From: Schizochytrium sp. CCTCC M209059
Taxonomy: Eukaryota; Sar; Bigyra; Thraustochytrida; Thraustochytriidae
Length of the DNA: 64,000 nt
Assembly (NCBI GenBank): GCA_000818945.1
Contig: KN805383.1
Location: 444,552 to 508,551 of the forward strand
Reading direction: 5' to 3'
Below are positions 18,601-26,501 of the stretch, one piece after another (position 1 is the first letter of the stretch; every line of letters starts with the position of its first letter). The translations under genes were made by a program, and so were the position numbers. The notes under the pieces were generated by a model. It was not told the origin of the DNA and made no database searches. It saw only the letters and a list, made by a program, of their open reading frames with translations.

Positions 18601-19637
18601 GCTGGGACAGCGTCCGCGGAACTGTGCTCGTTGGCACGCAGGGAAGCGAAATTTACGAGCTCACCACGGCGAACCAATCGGCCGTTCTCATCTCCCAGGG
18701 TCATGCGATGGATGAGCTCCATGGCTTGGCTCCAAGTCCCAAAGACCCGAACATCTTTGCGACAGCTGGCGACGACCAGACGGTGCGTCTTTGGGATGCT
18801 TCGAAGCGGCGCATGATTGGCGAGCGCAATGTTGGATGCATGACGCGTGCCGTGTGCTGGTCGCCAGACGGAGCAACTCTGGGCATTGGCCTCGGTGGCA
18901 CGGTGGGGCGCGGAAGGCAAAAGAAGGATGGTGTGGTGATGGTGCTCCGCGGCACGGAAGCCTTGGACCTTTTGCACGAGACGCGAGACTCCAAGGAGTG
19001 GATCGCCGACGCCAAGTACTCGCCCGATGGGGAGACACTTGCCGTCGCCTCATACGACAATAAGATTTACATGTACGATGTGAATAAGAACTACGAGCTT
19101 CGTGCCAAGTGCGAAGGGCACAACTCTTTTGTGCTTCACATTGACTTTTCTGAAGATTCGGAGTATATTCGGTCGAACTGCGGGGGTTATGATCTGCTCT
19201 TCCACAAGGTGGAAGACGGATCGGTGGTGAACTCACCCTCGATGCTCAAAGACATCAAGTGGGCGACGACCACGTGCTCATTGTGCTGGTCTGTGCAGGG
19301 CATTTGGCCCGAAGTAACGGACTCTACAGTGTACAACGCTTGCGATGCATCGCCGGAGGCCAAGTTGGTGGCTGCCACGGACGACTTGGGTTTTCTCAAC
19401 ATTTTCTCCTATCCGGCCATTACCAAGGGTTCGCACGCGCTGCGTTACCGCGCGCATGTCTCGCAAGTGATGAACACCAAGTTTAACAAGACGTGCGAGT
19501 ACGTTTTCACAGCGGGTGGGCCCGATCGAATCCTTTGCCAGTGGCGTGTTGTGCGCAGCGATTCATCCGGCGTTGGCGCGCTTTCTGCAGAGAAGCTGGC
19601 GGGTCAAGATCAGGAGGAGAAGAAGGATATTGAGTGA
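12609..19637 (+). CDS. EF-hand protein with three tandem EML (HELP-WD40) modules, EML5/6-like
   Basis: A 2342-residue microtubule-associated protein of the echinoderm EMAP-like family. Three modules of about 570-660 residues start at about 304 (VHGYSAQHARGTLRYT), 1045 (VHGCNVQVARNSVMYL) and 1706 (VYGHRSHDVRNNLRYN); each opens with the HELP motif and continues into tandem WD-type propellers, as in animal EML5 and EML6 (about 1960 residues, three modules). Diagnostic repeats include LATGSKDGVVKLWD and TAGDDQTVRLWD. Residues 1-200 add calcium-binding EF-hands: loops DTDQNNLVDSLE and DFDESGEITVDE have full ligand sets. The N-terminus MGQLLGKA fits an N-myristoylation site. An acidic linker (about 915-1010) parts modules 1 and 2. 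ATG 12609 was chosen because the earlier start is GTG and the Gly2 signature is meaningful. Confidence 0.92.
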   Translation: MGQLLGKARLREAAQPFANLDQQGVYLLWEAFNDVAEGFGINVDELTEICMALQNTTFMHAPKQVILKIVESVFTALDTDQNNLVDSLEALVTLCMLSGMELRDKAKFCFQCYDFDESGEITVDELTLLLKSCATGLCKLDKETPIPEEIRIEQAAQEAFRNSGKSEDVRITCEEFVDYCCTTPELIAWCDFFDDALDFRAMEQYSAPIGESAGVAEKRRASKRNVFAANEPLDDVLMEEAGPVSRPGIELRARDPDSFKMQRPTKAEREAAEKLVRPWKETASMTVPSHPPTVKTSQPNEDALALDWVHGYSAQHARGTLRYTAAGDLVYNAACVGVVYSLDSHEQRFNLDHTDEIRSLALHPDSNTVATGERGHPPKIHVWDASTMKIIVTLRGAHAGGIGCLAFSPEQGGRWLVSVGQDPEHTVALYDWEARTLVFSAKSTRSRVVSCIFRWPAKETSAGAPPTFVTCGEDHMSFWNQDDNRRQKKGVFGKIGAPQSMLSLACHPKNNRIISGSLSGHLYVWDGNRNLQRTVKGHDSAVTALYFHSTGLLSGGADGKIRLWSLDLEQGAIFDVAGLGSLLPSVSSVCYSDDASKILVGTRAGEIFEMSAEDGSNLHPGPLATGHFYGELHGLAMHPHKPEYCTVGDDQTVRIWDIATRRMTRMVKIDTKARACAYSPDGSLIAVGLGGTGPGVHGGASKKDGAFVILNEADLCIVHEARDSKKWIAEVKFSADGETLGIGSADKAIYLYNVEDFASKGKAKGHHGIVVDMDFSEDNQCIQSTCTAGDLLYWNANTGEQYKKPSTMRDVEWTTQTTPVGWACQGMWSAPGALDIVSVARARSSRTILAGDCVGRLRLFRNPVPEANQGFHEYRGHASAVRRVRFSFDDAFAISVGKNDRCLMQWRHESDHVDNDAGDAGADGEDEEQAMYVNDPDSEDEMDYVDGAILDRDEARDAINNRQEDRAATDPRLASDEYFDDTDEEREELYEELRAKGDHDGEAPAAAAEGDEDGGLPERPWVRLAVAPSVPPREDPTAPEEDMTLEWVHGCNVQVARNSVMYLNNGDIAFPAASLGVILSKQGGGVQRFFTDHSDQVVSLCLHPEGKLLATAQMGRVPKIVIWDAETMEAVQTLVGYHKRGVIALRFSRDGDSLVSAGLDDEHSVAVYDWKNGIVSVHCSGGEDKVLDVDFRPDGLGLVQCGVNHVKFHELRGRNVLTRRGLLGKKGKLQVFYSIAWAGTRAVVSTADGHLYAFEGRTLHQSVKGHEGAVLCVYSCGEGLVSGGKDGFVRMWTPGLEMKAQFEVSQGLHSIRSVCWSPEENRIVVANRACEIVEISAADGTDLNNGVPVVQGHYKHELWGLAMHPSKPEYCTVGDDQMVRVWDVATHKMLKSVKLDTMARAVTYSPDGSKIAIGLGARVGKGRQKKDGSFVVLNEKDLVMVHEGRNSKQWITDIKYSPDGATLAIGSYDNSVYLYDIGGGYAVKGVFEGHNSYITHLDLSVDGQFVQTNCGAYELKYCDANSGTGIPAVSTLKDVQWASWTCPLGWPVKGVHPANSRIEINAVHRNSSGQLVLAGDEYGRVELYRYPCIDAIAGHKTYRGHAGDARNARFTCDDAYAITVGGQDRCIMQWRLELGEEEVAVAAGESGRDSDLVFEAKGAGPEGVKGSGDSEFVTVRPWLSAVVPPTGAPSASENGDEAPKGVELELDFVYGHRSHDVRNNLRYNCIGQIVYFGAAVGIVYDKARHEQAFYMGHDGRPMISLAMHPSGKFVATGEGSCTNRRRPGTAVRVHIWNAMTGAAVMKLPALHSTAASQLCFSADGSRLVSVGEDENHTIMVWRSDSGTWTDTNLQAKAMGGQQKILFALFYGASELATGGVNHLTFWKLNGGVLTPRRGIFGRKGKVQPLLCAATLEGVGASAKIVTGSVTGHLYVWSDGEVIKSVKAHDRTVNAIHACNLGLATGSKDGVVKLWDSKLSPIRTFDMSEVLPTPHRPPVRSVCWDSVRGTVLVGTQGSEIYELTTANQSAVLISQGHAMDELHGLAPSPKDPNIFATAGDDQTVRLWDASKRRMIGERNVGCMTRAVCWSPDGATLGIGLGGTVGRGRQKKDGVVMVLRGTEALDLLHETRDSKEWIADAKYSPDGETLAVASYDNKIYMYDVNKNYELRAKCEGHNSFVLHIDFSEDSEYIRSNCGGYDLLFHKVEDGSVVNSPSMLKDIKWATTTCSLCWSVQGIWPEVTDSTVYNACDASPEAKLVAATDDLGFLNIFSYPAITKGSHALRYRAHVSQVMNTKFNKTCEYVFTAGGPDRILCQWRVVRSDSSGVGALSAEKLAGQDQEEKKDIE

Positions 19638-19977
19638 CTGAGCGCGTCTCGTGAGTGAAAAGGAAGCCCCGCAATTATCGTAAAGTGAAAGAATAACACG
19701 ATATTTTTTAGATTTGGCGAATTGTGAAATCCAGATTGATCGACCTTGCTTCTTTTGCAAATGTTCAATTCTCGAAGAAACAGAGCCCCTTGAAGACTGC
19801 TTGTTTCACTTGCTCCACAAAGAGAAACAAGGGTTGGAAAGGGAAATCTTCGAGGGCAGGGAAAGGGGCTCGAGCGGAAAGGAATAAATCGAATTTTGTT
19901 CTACTTGGTTTTTCAATTCAATCGTTCGGTAATCAACCGATTCGCCATTTCAAACCAATCAGTCTGAAAGTAAGCGA
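19638..19977. other. convergent intergenic region, AT-rich
   Basis: 340 bases between the 3' ends of the EML gene and the TMEM50-like gene. AT-rich with no coding signal; nothing else is supported. Confidence 0.5.
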
Positions 19978-20741
19978 TTAAATGTAGTCGTCATTGGTCC
20001 TTCCGAGTTTAAGTACAAATGCTGCACCAAAGATGACGAGGCATTGAAAGAGAATTGCGACACCGGGGTAAGTTGAGTCCGGAATCTTGCCGCCAATGCC
20101 ATGCTTATTGACATAGACATTGTGCAAGACGTAGATAGAGGTGATGATACAAAAGAGGCCAAGCACTACGGCAAATCCGAGAAATGCGCGCGTCTGATAG
20201 CGGACCATGAGCCCTCCATGGTGGCTGTACTCGTCAGCAGCAAGTGCGCTCCAGTCCATACAGGTGAGCATGATAAAGCTCAGCGTTGTGCCCACGCCAA
20301 GAAGATAGAGCTGCGCTTTGACATTAAGTGGGTCGTCTTCGTAGCCGTTTTGCGCGACAGCATCGATGAAGACCCACCATCCGAGGCTAAAGAGAATCCC
20401 CGAGGCCCAGCCAAAGATGCGCAGACGTTTGCGGTCGTCCATATAGTCGAGCTCTGTTTACGTGCGCGCAACCAAAAGGGGGTCAGTGGATGAAGTCTCG
20501 CGTGTGCAGTCTCCCGAGTCATTCGTGCTGCAAATTGAACGCGAAGTTCTTGCCGTACACCACGAGCAGCCGCTAAGACCAAGAAGAATGCGTCGTGCCT
20601 GGACGGAGTCCGGCGGGTCCGCCGCCGCAAGGACTTGCCAATTTCTAACGAACGGAGCGCGCCGCCGGCACGCGCTGACGGCGAGCTCAAGTCTTTGCAG
20701 CGTCAGTCTTGCGAGGGACACTTACCTTCTCTGCAGCCCAT
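19978..20741 (-). CDS. TMEM50/VPS68 (UPF0220) family membrane protein, spliced
   Basis: A small four-TM protein of the family containing human TMEM50A/B and yeast Vps68 (endosomal/secretory membranes). The coding sequence joins 20741-20726 to 20453-19978 (163 residues). Exon 1 is only 16 bases and encodes MGCRE; the intron 20725-20454 (272 bases, phase 1) starts GTAAGT and ends ACAG. Splicing yields MGCREELDYMDDRKRLRIF, which restores the family start (Cys, acidic, Asp-aromatic, basic patch) seen in human CIDWGEKRN. Next come GILFSLGWWVFIDA and, near the end, YPGVAILFQCLVIFGAAFVLKLGRTNDD, both highly typical. Without splicing a shorter protein could begin at Met 20442. The intron is read by eye and needs a transcript. 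Confidence 0.88.
20454..20725 (-). other. GT-AG intron in TMEM50-like gene
   Basis: A 272-base phase 1 intron: donor G|GTAAGT after 20726 and acceptor AAACAG before 20453. The join keeps the frame and recovers the conserved N-terminus. Confidence 0.75.
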
Positions 20742-21294
20742 GGTTGCGAGCGCGCACGCGATTCGCGGCACGTCAAGTGATGAAAAAGATTTTGGGGTGA
20801 TTGAGCTCCGCTGCCGAGTCGATCGAGCGAACCACTACTAATTTTTTTGGAAAGAACAGTTTTTTTTTTCCTAAAAGACCTCTGAAGAACTTCAGCAACA
20901 GCAGCCATATAGAGCAGCCTGACGGTGAGAGCGGAGCAAAGTCATTATCGAAAGAAATTCAATCGAAATGTGCCAGATAGTGACAGCCTGCCTTTGCGGG
21001 CAACGAAGAAGTAACAGCCTGAATGAGAAGGAATTTAAACCAAAGCAAAGGAGGCAAAGAAATGTGTTCATCAAAAGAAAGTCAACCAACATGAGCCGGA
21101 ACAAGACAGCCTGAGGGCAGGGGCGCATCTGGGCCTTTTACATATAAGGGACCCGGGAAGAGCGCTGCTTCATACTTGTCACGAAGCGAGCGACGATACT
21201 GAGTTTCAGCCCACTCACATTACCGAAAGCCGGCAAAGGCTTGGGCTCGATGAGAGACGGGGAGGAAATGAGGCGAGTCACTTACTTGTGTGAG
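20742..21294. other. upstream region of TMEM50-like gene with CAGCCTGA repeats
   Basis: 553 bases with no gene. The octamer CAGCCTG occurs at about 20915, 20984, 21015 and 21106, in a purine-rich background. A GTAAGT on the minus strand just after the stop of the next gene (about 21280) could be a 3' UTR donor or chance. Confidence 0.4.
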
Positions 21295-22125
21295 TTACTG
21301 GGCCTTTTTCAAGCTCGGGTCCGGAGCGGTATCCACCTCGGCTGGTGAGCTATCTTCAAGGAGCGTCCGCACGGATCCCACGAGGAGATCAAAATACCAC
21401 GACCAGTTGACGAGCACCAAAAGCCCAGTGCACAAGAAACCGCAGTTCTCGATGGACAGTTGATAGAAAGAGTGCTTGCGATACTCGAAAGCAACGAGGT
21501 AGAATATCCAGGTAAACCAGGCGACGCGAACAGGGAAACAGAGGTTGAGTAAGATGCCACAGGGCATAATGTACTTTTTCATTGAACCGAGCTCAGCCTG
21601 GGCGATCTCAAAAAGGCAAACGATGGGCGTGCTAAATTCTGACACAGAGAGCGCCACGCAATACACGGGGTGCAGACCAGCGAAAAGAACGAGGCCAAGA
21701 CCTCCGAGGCAGGCGAGGTGGTGCAAGATGTATCGCAGATCGAGTTCCCAAAAGAGACAACGCACAACCATGTCCTGTACCATGTAGGCGAGCATGTAAA
21801 CGCAGATCTGTTGGCCTTGGGAGGCGCCATCGACGAGGTCAACCCAAGGTTTGCTCACGAGCGCAGCACGCACCCCGGGAAGCGTGCCTCCGCCGAGGTC
21901 TAGCACGAGCCATTGGAAGGAGAGCAGGAACATGAGCATCGAGTACCCTGCTGCAAAGGCATTCGAGGCTCTCAGCCGTGTCTCGCCTTGGTCGGTGTCA
22001 ATCATCTTGCATGTGACGCCAACGACAATGCAGAGTCCCGTCACGAAGGCGATCCACCACGTCGCCGGAGGCCTGCTGCGCAGCGCCTCAGCGGCGTCCA
22101 TGCTGTCTGTCGAGATGAACACCAT
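21295..22125 (-). CDS. TLC-domain (TRAM/LAG1/CLN8) multi-pass membrane protein
   Basis: A 276-residue protein with about six to seven hydrophobic helices. The TLC signature is seen in the middle: DLRYILHHLACLGGLGLVLF with the paired histidines, followed by VYCVALSVSEFSTPIVCLF with the conserved Glu-Phe-Ser/Thr-Pro. Within the family it looks closer to TLCD4/TMEM56-type proteins than to ceramide synthases, since no Lag1 motif with flanking homeobox-like domain is present. TLC proteins act in ER and plasma membrane lipid handling; the substrate here is unknown. The start ATG 22125 is the first in frame, and the C-terminus ends in a short charged tail after the last helix. A perfect TTGCC array lies 165 bp upstream. 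Confidence 0.82.
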   Translation of the reverse strand: MVFISTDSMDAAEALRSRPPATWWIAFVTGLCIVVGVTCKMIDTDQGETRLRASNAFAAGYSMLMFLLSFQWLVLDLGGGTLPGVRAALVSKPWVDLVDGASQGQQICVYMLAYMVQDMVVRCLFWELDLRYILHHLACLGGLGLVLFAGLHPVYCVALSVSEFSTPIVCLFEIAQAELGSMKKYIMPCGILLNLCFPVRVAWFTWIFYLVAFEYRKHSFYQLSIENCGFLCTGLLVLVNWSWYFDLLVGSVRTLLEDSSPAEVDTAPDPSLKKAQ

Positions 22126-22290
22126 CTCCCCCAGTCAGATCAGGCGCCCCTCCGTCGAGTTCTCACGGCAGGTCGAGCCTGCCCTCGCGAGCGACGCCCC
22201 GCCGGCGGTGCCCGCGCTCGCCAGAGAAGGAGTTCGTGTCGCGGAGACTGCCTTGTCAGTGACCAAGACGCGTTGTTTGCAGTTTAGTGC

Positions 22291-22860
22291 TTGCCTTGCC
22301 TTGCCTTGCCTTGCCTTGCCTTGCCTTGCCTTGCCTTGCCTTGCCTTGCCTTGCCTTGCCTTGCCTTGCCTTGCCTTGCCTTGCCTTGCCTTGCCTTGCC
22401 TTGCCTTGCCTTGCCTTGCCTTGCCTTGCCTTGCCTTGCCTTGCCTTGCCTTGCCTTGCCTTGCCTTGCCTTGCCTTGCCTTGCCTTGCCTTGCCTTGCC
22501 TTGCCTTGCCTTGCCTTGCCTTGCCTTGCCTTGCCTTGCCTTGCCTTGCCTTGCCTTGCCTTGCCTTGCCTTGCCTTGCCTTGCCTTGCCTTGCCTTGCC
22601 TTGCCTTGCCTTGCCTTGCCTTGCCTTGCCTTGCCTTGCCTTGCCTTGCCTTGCCTTGCCTTGCCTTGCCTTGCCTTGCCTTGCCTTGCCTTGCCTTGCC
22701 TTGCCTTGCCTTGCCTTGCCTTGCCTTGCCTTGCCTTGCCTTGCCTTGCCTTGCCTTGCCTTGCCTTGCCTTGCCTTGCCTTGCCTTGCCTTGCCTTGCC
22801 TTGCCTTGCCTTGCCTTGCCTTGCCTTGCCTTGCCTTGCCTTGCCTTGCCTTGCCTTGCC
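22291..22860. repeat. perfect TTGCC pentanucleotide array, 114 copies
   Basis: 570 bases of TTGCC (equivalently CCTTG; GGCAA on the other strand) with no visible interruption. The unit has no stop codon in any of the six frames, so it appears as LALPC on one strand and RQGKA on the other. Confidence 0.98.
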
Positions 22861-23058
22861 TGCTTTCGTTGCAGAGCGACGTCGCCGAGGTCAAATCGAG
22901 CTCGTCACTGCTGTCGCCGTTTGCAACGTGACGACCACGACTCTCGGGACCACGACTCCCGGGATCCACCCGGCGTCACTCCCCTCGACGTGCGTCTTGC
23001 GCCCCTTGCGTGCCTCTCGCGGCGGGACAAACAAGCAGCGGCGACTCAAGATGCAGAA

Positions 23059-23060
<2 letters not shown>

Positions 23061-23100
<40 letters not shown>
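23061..23100. repeat. AGC trinucleotide repeat
   Basis: Thirteen AGC units plus one base, in noncoding DNA between the TLC and GDPD genes. Confidence 0.95.
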
Positions 23101-23101
<1 letters not shown>

Positions 23102-23508
23102 GAGCGGCGGCGACGTGAGGAGGCGAGTGGCAGCGGGTCCTCCCAAGATGTGGACAGAGGAAGCGTGGTAATAATAAAAGGAGGAGGGAGAGAGAGCCTG
23201 AGGGGAAAAGAAGACGGAGCTGCGTCGATGGTGGTGAGGTTGGCTCAGGGGGGAGAGATCGCCAGACCACGGGGTCAAGGGGGTAAATGGCGGGAGGGGT
23301 AAACACAAAAGATGGAGTACACGGGTCTCGTTTTGACCTGTGATTGGAATTCTTTTTTCGAAGGAAGACAAGGCCTCACACCGTATGTAATCGATGCGGA
23401 GAAAATCTAATCTCATCAAAACAAGCCGGGTTTCAGGCAGGCACAGATGTTAATTGTTGTACACATGAGACAGGAGAAATATACGAATAAGTTAGCAGAC
23501 AGACTCAG

Positions 23509-24555
23509 TCATGCAGGCGAGAGGCCGGCCATTTTGGTGTACCATTGCGGTCGGTCCGTGAAGACTGTGTCGGCACCGACACGACGCGCCAAATGAAAGG
23601 AAGCTTCGTCATTGACCCCGAGGAGCCAAAGTTGAAAACCCTGGGCGCGGAACGCATCGAAGAAGGCTGAGCTCATCTTGAGATTGTGAAAAAAGGTGAC
23701 GGCTGCCAGCTGAAAACGCTCCGGCAATGAGCGGATAATGGGGATGCGATGACAAAAATCGAGTAGACCCTCCGGCGACCCACACGGTAACGCAAGAATG
23801 TCAAAATCTATGGGTACAAGCGGGAGAAGGCCAACGTGAAAAGCGAAGACACAAATGACAATGTCCGCCACGCTAGGAGCGCGAGGAATACGCGGGTCGA
23901 CCTCTTTGATGAGCTGGTTCGTGCGTTTTGTCAGCGAGAACCAGGTCACGCGATCAGCGACAATGAGACCACGATCCTCAAGAAGCGCGCGCACGCGCTT
24001 GCCCAGCGCAGGCGAATAGCCCTTGAACTCGATCATGATCTTGGTGGTACACGAAGGTGCAGAAACTAGGTCAAGAACCTCCTCGAGAAGTGGAATGGGC
24101 TCCGACTGCTCGTGCTCTGATGCGCCAGGGTGAAGCTGGCCTTGCGGAAAGCCTTCCGAGGGCCTGCGCAGTACACGGGGAAGATCGGCGTAGTTGATAT
24201 CGTGAACGTGGCCTTGCACGCCACACATGCGGTCGAGCGAGCCATCGTGCAAGACAACGACGCGCTCGTCCTTGGTGAGCCAGACATCGAGTTCGATTCC
24301 GTCGAGAAGTCGTGCAGCATTCCGGAAAGCCGCAATCGTGTTTTCTGGCGCCGACTCCCGCTCCCCGCGGTGCCCGCAGACCCTGCCGAGCCGAAAAGCT
24401 CTCCTTCGTGCGCTCTGTTCTTCGGCGGCGTCCACACGCGCACGCGTGTCCGCGGCCGCTCTTGACCTTTTTGCAGCGACGATGCGAGCCGCCACGAGCA
24501 AGCAGGCGTAGACTAGCAGCGCGGCCGCCGGCACCGTCACCAGCAGCGCGGCCAT
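23509..24555 (-). CDS. glycerophosphodiester phosphodiesterase (GDPD family), membrane-anchored
   Basis: The enzyme cleaves glycerophosphodiesters to glycerol 3-phosphate and an alcohol, or acts as a lysophospholipase D like animal GDPD1/3. The TIM-barrel catalytic set is intact: H62-R-G with APENT (residues 69-73), then E88-x-D90 (GIELDVWLTKDE) and H103-D-G-S-L-D-R. The C-terminal barrel motif is GFQLWLLGVND followed by GADTVFTDRP, typical of the family. Residues 3-25 (ALLVTVPAAALLVYACLLVA) form one N-terminal TM anchor, matching GDPD1-type topology. The start was set at ATG 24555 (348 residues); the longer frame begins with TTG at 24633. Confidence 0.9.
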   Translation of the reverse strand: MAALLVTVPAAALLVYACLLVAARIVAAKRSRAAADTRARVDAAEEQSARRRAFRLGRVCGHRGERESAPENTIAAFRNAARLLDGIELDVWLTKDERVVVLHDGSLDRMCGVQGHVHDINYADLPRVLRRPSEGFPQGQLHPGASEHEQSEPIPLLEEVLDLVSAPSCTTKIMIEFKGYSPALGKRVRALLEDRGLIVADRVTWFSLTKRTNQLIKEVDPRIPRAPSVADIVICVFAFHVGLLPLVPIDFDILALPCGSPEGLLDFCHRIPIIRSLPERFQLAAVTFFHNLKMSSAFFDAFRAQGFQLWLLGVNDEASFHLARRVGADTVFTDRPQWYTKMAGLSPA

Positions 24556-25465
24556 CGCCGCAGCTGCCGCCGGGCCGCGTCTCCTCCGCCGTCGTCGTCC
24601 CCGCCCGGGCGATTCCGGAATGAATCGCTCCAACTCGACCTGACCGCAAAGGTTGCGAGCTCGAGGTTACGATGATGAATCTTAGAAACCAATCGGCTTG
24701 GTGGAAAAAACACACACGCACACGCAAGTTTGGTGAACGAACACCAAGTTGGTAACCATATCATCTGCTCAAGCCTGCTGGTTTTTAGCCCGCCGGGTCT
24801 CATGCACAGGCAAATCCGCTAGCGGAACGAACACCATGACAGCACGACGCAGCAGCAGCAGCAGCAGCAGCTGCAGCCACGCCAGCTGCAGCCAGGTCGC
24901 TGTCATTGTAGGCGCGGATGCGCCTGGGCTTCCCGAGCATTCCGGATAGTGGCGGCCAACGTCAAGTTGCCAGAACCGGCTCGGAACGGCCACGGACTAG
25001 TCATAGACCGGACTTGGAACTGGCTCGGAACGACCGACTCGACGGTCGCGCAAAGAGGGTCACCTGAAACTAATTGAGGGCCCCTGCCCTGTCTGCGAAC
25101 GAACGATCGAGCAAATTTGATTGAAACAGTCGGAGAGGAAAGTCAAACGCGAGCTTTGCACAGCCAAGCGCCGCGCGCGGGCTTCGCTGAGGACCCAGAG
25201 GCCTTCTCATTGGTCTTGCGCGGCTGCTCTCTCTCCCGTTTTTCTCTTTTCCCCCTTCTGCACTGGCAAAACCTGACGCGGCGTGTTCCGTTCTAGCTCG
25301 GACTTAGGTGCGGACGGCCGGCTCTTGCTCCTGGTTCACCATTCAACAGAGCGCTGGCAGGGCTGTGGCCGAAGCAGACCGGAATCGGCGGCAGCTGGCG
25401 TGACCTCTGATCGTGCGCGAGTCGCCCGAGCCTCTCGTCTTCCGTCCGTGCGCGACATCGAGAGA
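24556..25465. promoter_or_regulatory. divergent promoter region, GDPD and MORN genes
   Basis: 910 bases between divergent starts. It has an AGC repeat (24851-24870), and an 18-bp direct repeat with two mismatches, AACCGGCTCGGAACGGCC at 24974-24991 and AACTGGCTCGGAACGACC at 25018-25035. The right end is CT-rich (TCTCTCTCCCG near 25230). No gene is supported. Confidence 0.45.
24851..24870. repeat. AGC trinucleotide repeat
   Basis: About seven AGC units in the GDPD/MORN divergent region, followed by two CAGCTGCAGCC-type units. Confidence 0.9.
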
Positions 25466-26227
25466 ATGGGCGTAGGGCATTCCTCCGACGCGGAGGGTGG
25501 CACACGTCGGCACACGTATCCATCTGGAAACGTGTATGAAGGCCAATGGAAGCGCAACAAACGACATGGCAGAGGCACGCTCACGTGGACCGATGGTACG
25601 ACGTATACGGGCGACTGGAGGCACAACAAGCAGGAAGGTTTTGGTGTAATGCGGTTTCGCAATGGCAACGTCTATGAAGGCGAGTTTGTGGACAATAACT
25701 TTTCAGGCCAAGGAACCCTGCGCACGAGCAATGGAGAGATTGTCGCTGGCCAATGGGAGTTTCTTGGTCGCTCCAACTCCTCATTGACCAGCCAATACAG
25801 CGTGGTTGGTAAATATCGTCTCAACGTGACCATCACAGACTGCGCAACGGATCAGCAGCAGGGATATTCTGGTCTTGCAACAGTGCATCTCGACACGGGC
25901 CTTGTTGTACTGCCCAACATGCCGAGTCCCGATCTGGCAGTGATGCCTTACGTCGTTGCAGTCGCCGCAGAGACGAACGAGACAACTGTCGATGCGATCG
26001 CGACGCCTGTCACGGCAGCTGCTGCCGAGGCGCGGGTCTTCAACGACCAAGCGGCGCTTGAACAGCGCCTTATTAACGCTGAAGAGCACGAGGAAATGGC
26101 TACTGCGCCCGTGGCCAGTGGGACTTCGGTGGCCTACGGCGTGCATGATCCTGCACTAGATTCGAGACCCCTCAACCGTCCCCCATCGCAAAAGGTTGAG
26201 GTTTTTAACCCTCGCAACTACTTTTGA
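25466..26227 (+). CDS. MORN-repeat protein
   Basis: A 253-residue protein with an N-terminal run of MORN repeats (about 17-105): YPSGNVYEGQWKRNKRHGRG, then WTDGTTYTGDWRHNKQEGFG, FRNGNVYEGEFVDNNFSGQG and a weaker TSNGEIVAGQWEF. MORN repeats bind membranes, lipids or partner proteins and are common in flagellar and cell-division scaffolds. Residues 106-253 have no recognised domain; they look partly beta-rich and then Ala/Thr/Glu-rich. The ATG at 25466 was chosen; the frame upstream opens at a GTG. Located 274 bp before NPRL3 in the same direction, but with a separate upstream region. Confidence 0.85.
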   Translation: MGVGHSSDAEGGTRRHTYPSGNVYEGQWKRNKRHGRGTLTWTDGTTYTGDWRHNKQEGFGVMRFRNGNVYEGEFVDNNFSGQGTLRTSNGEIVAGQWEFLGRSNSSLTSQYSVVGKYRLNVTITDCATDQQQGYSGLATVHLDTGLVVLPNMPSPDLAVMPYVVAVAAETNETTVDAIATPVTAAAAEARVFNDQAALEQRLINAEEHEEMATAPVASGTSVAYGVHDPALDSRPLNRPPSQKVEVFNPRNYF

Positions 26228-26501
26228 AAAAAAAAAAATCAGGAGGCACGCTCAAAGCAAGGCAGACTTTGGCTTTATCCTTTTCCTGGCAATGCCAACT
26301 TCTGTCAAAACAACATGTAAAAAAGATTTTTTGTTTGGTGAATGCATGCAATTAGCTGCAGATTGATTGTGCAATCTTTTGTTTGTCTGTATACGCCTAT
26401 ATACTATACGATCGGGAATGACACATCGATCATTCGTCTCATGCTCGTGCTGAGCGACTTGCTCGGACGATGCACAGGGCCGCAGACGCAGATATATATT
26501 G

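Larger units (their letters stand above)
22126..23508. other. 1.4-kb intergenic region dominated by satellites
   Basis: Between the TLC gene start and the GDPD gene end. It holds a 570-bp TTGCC array, an AGC repeat (23061-23100) and purine-rich DNA. Long ORFs through it on both strands arise because the repeats contain no stop codons; none shows a domain. Confidence 0.7.

Noticed and set aside
22256..22969. Long minus-strand ORF of RQGKA repeats, and LALPC repeats on the plus strand
   Set aside because: They exist only because the TTGCC unit contains no stop codons; no domain or ATG context supports translation.
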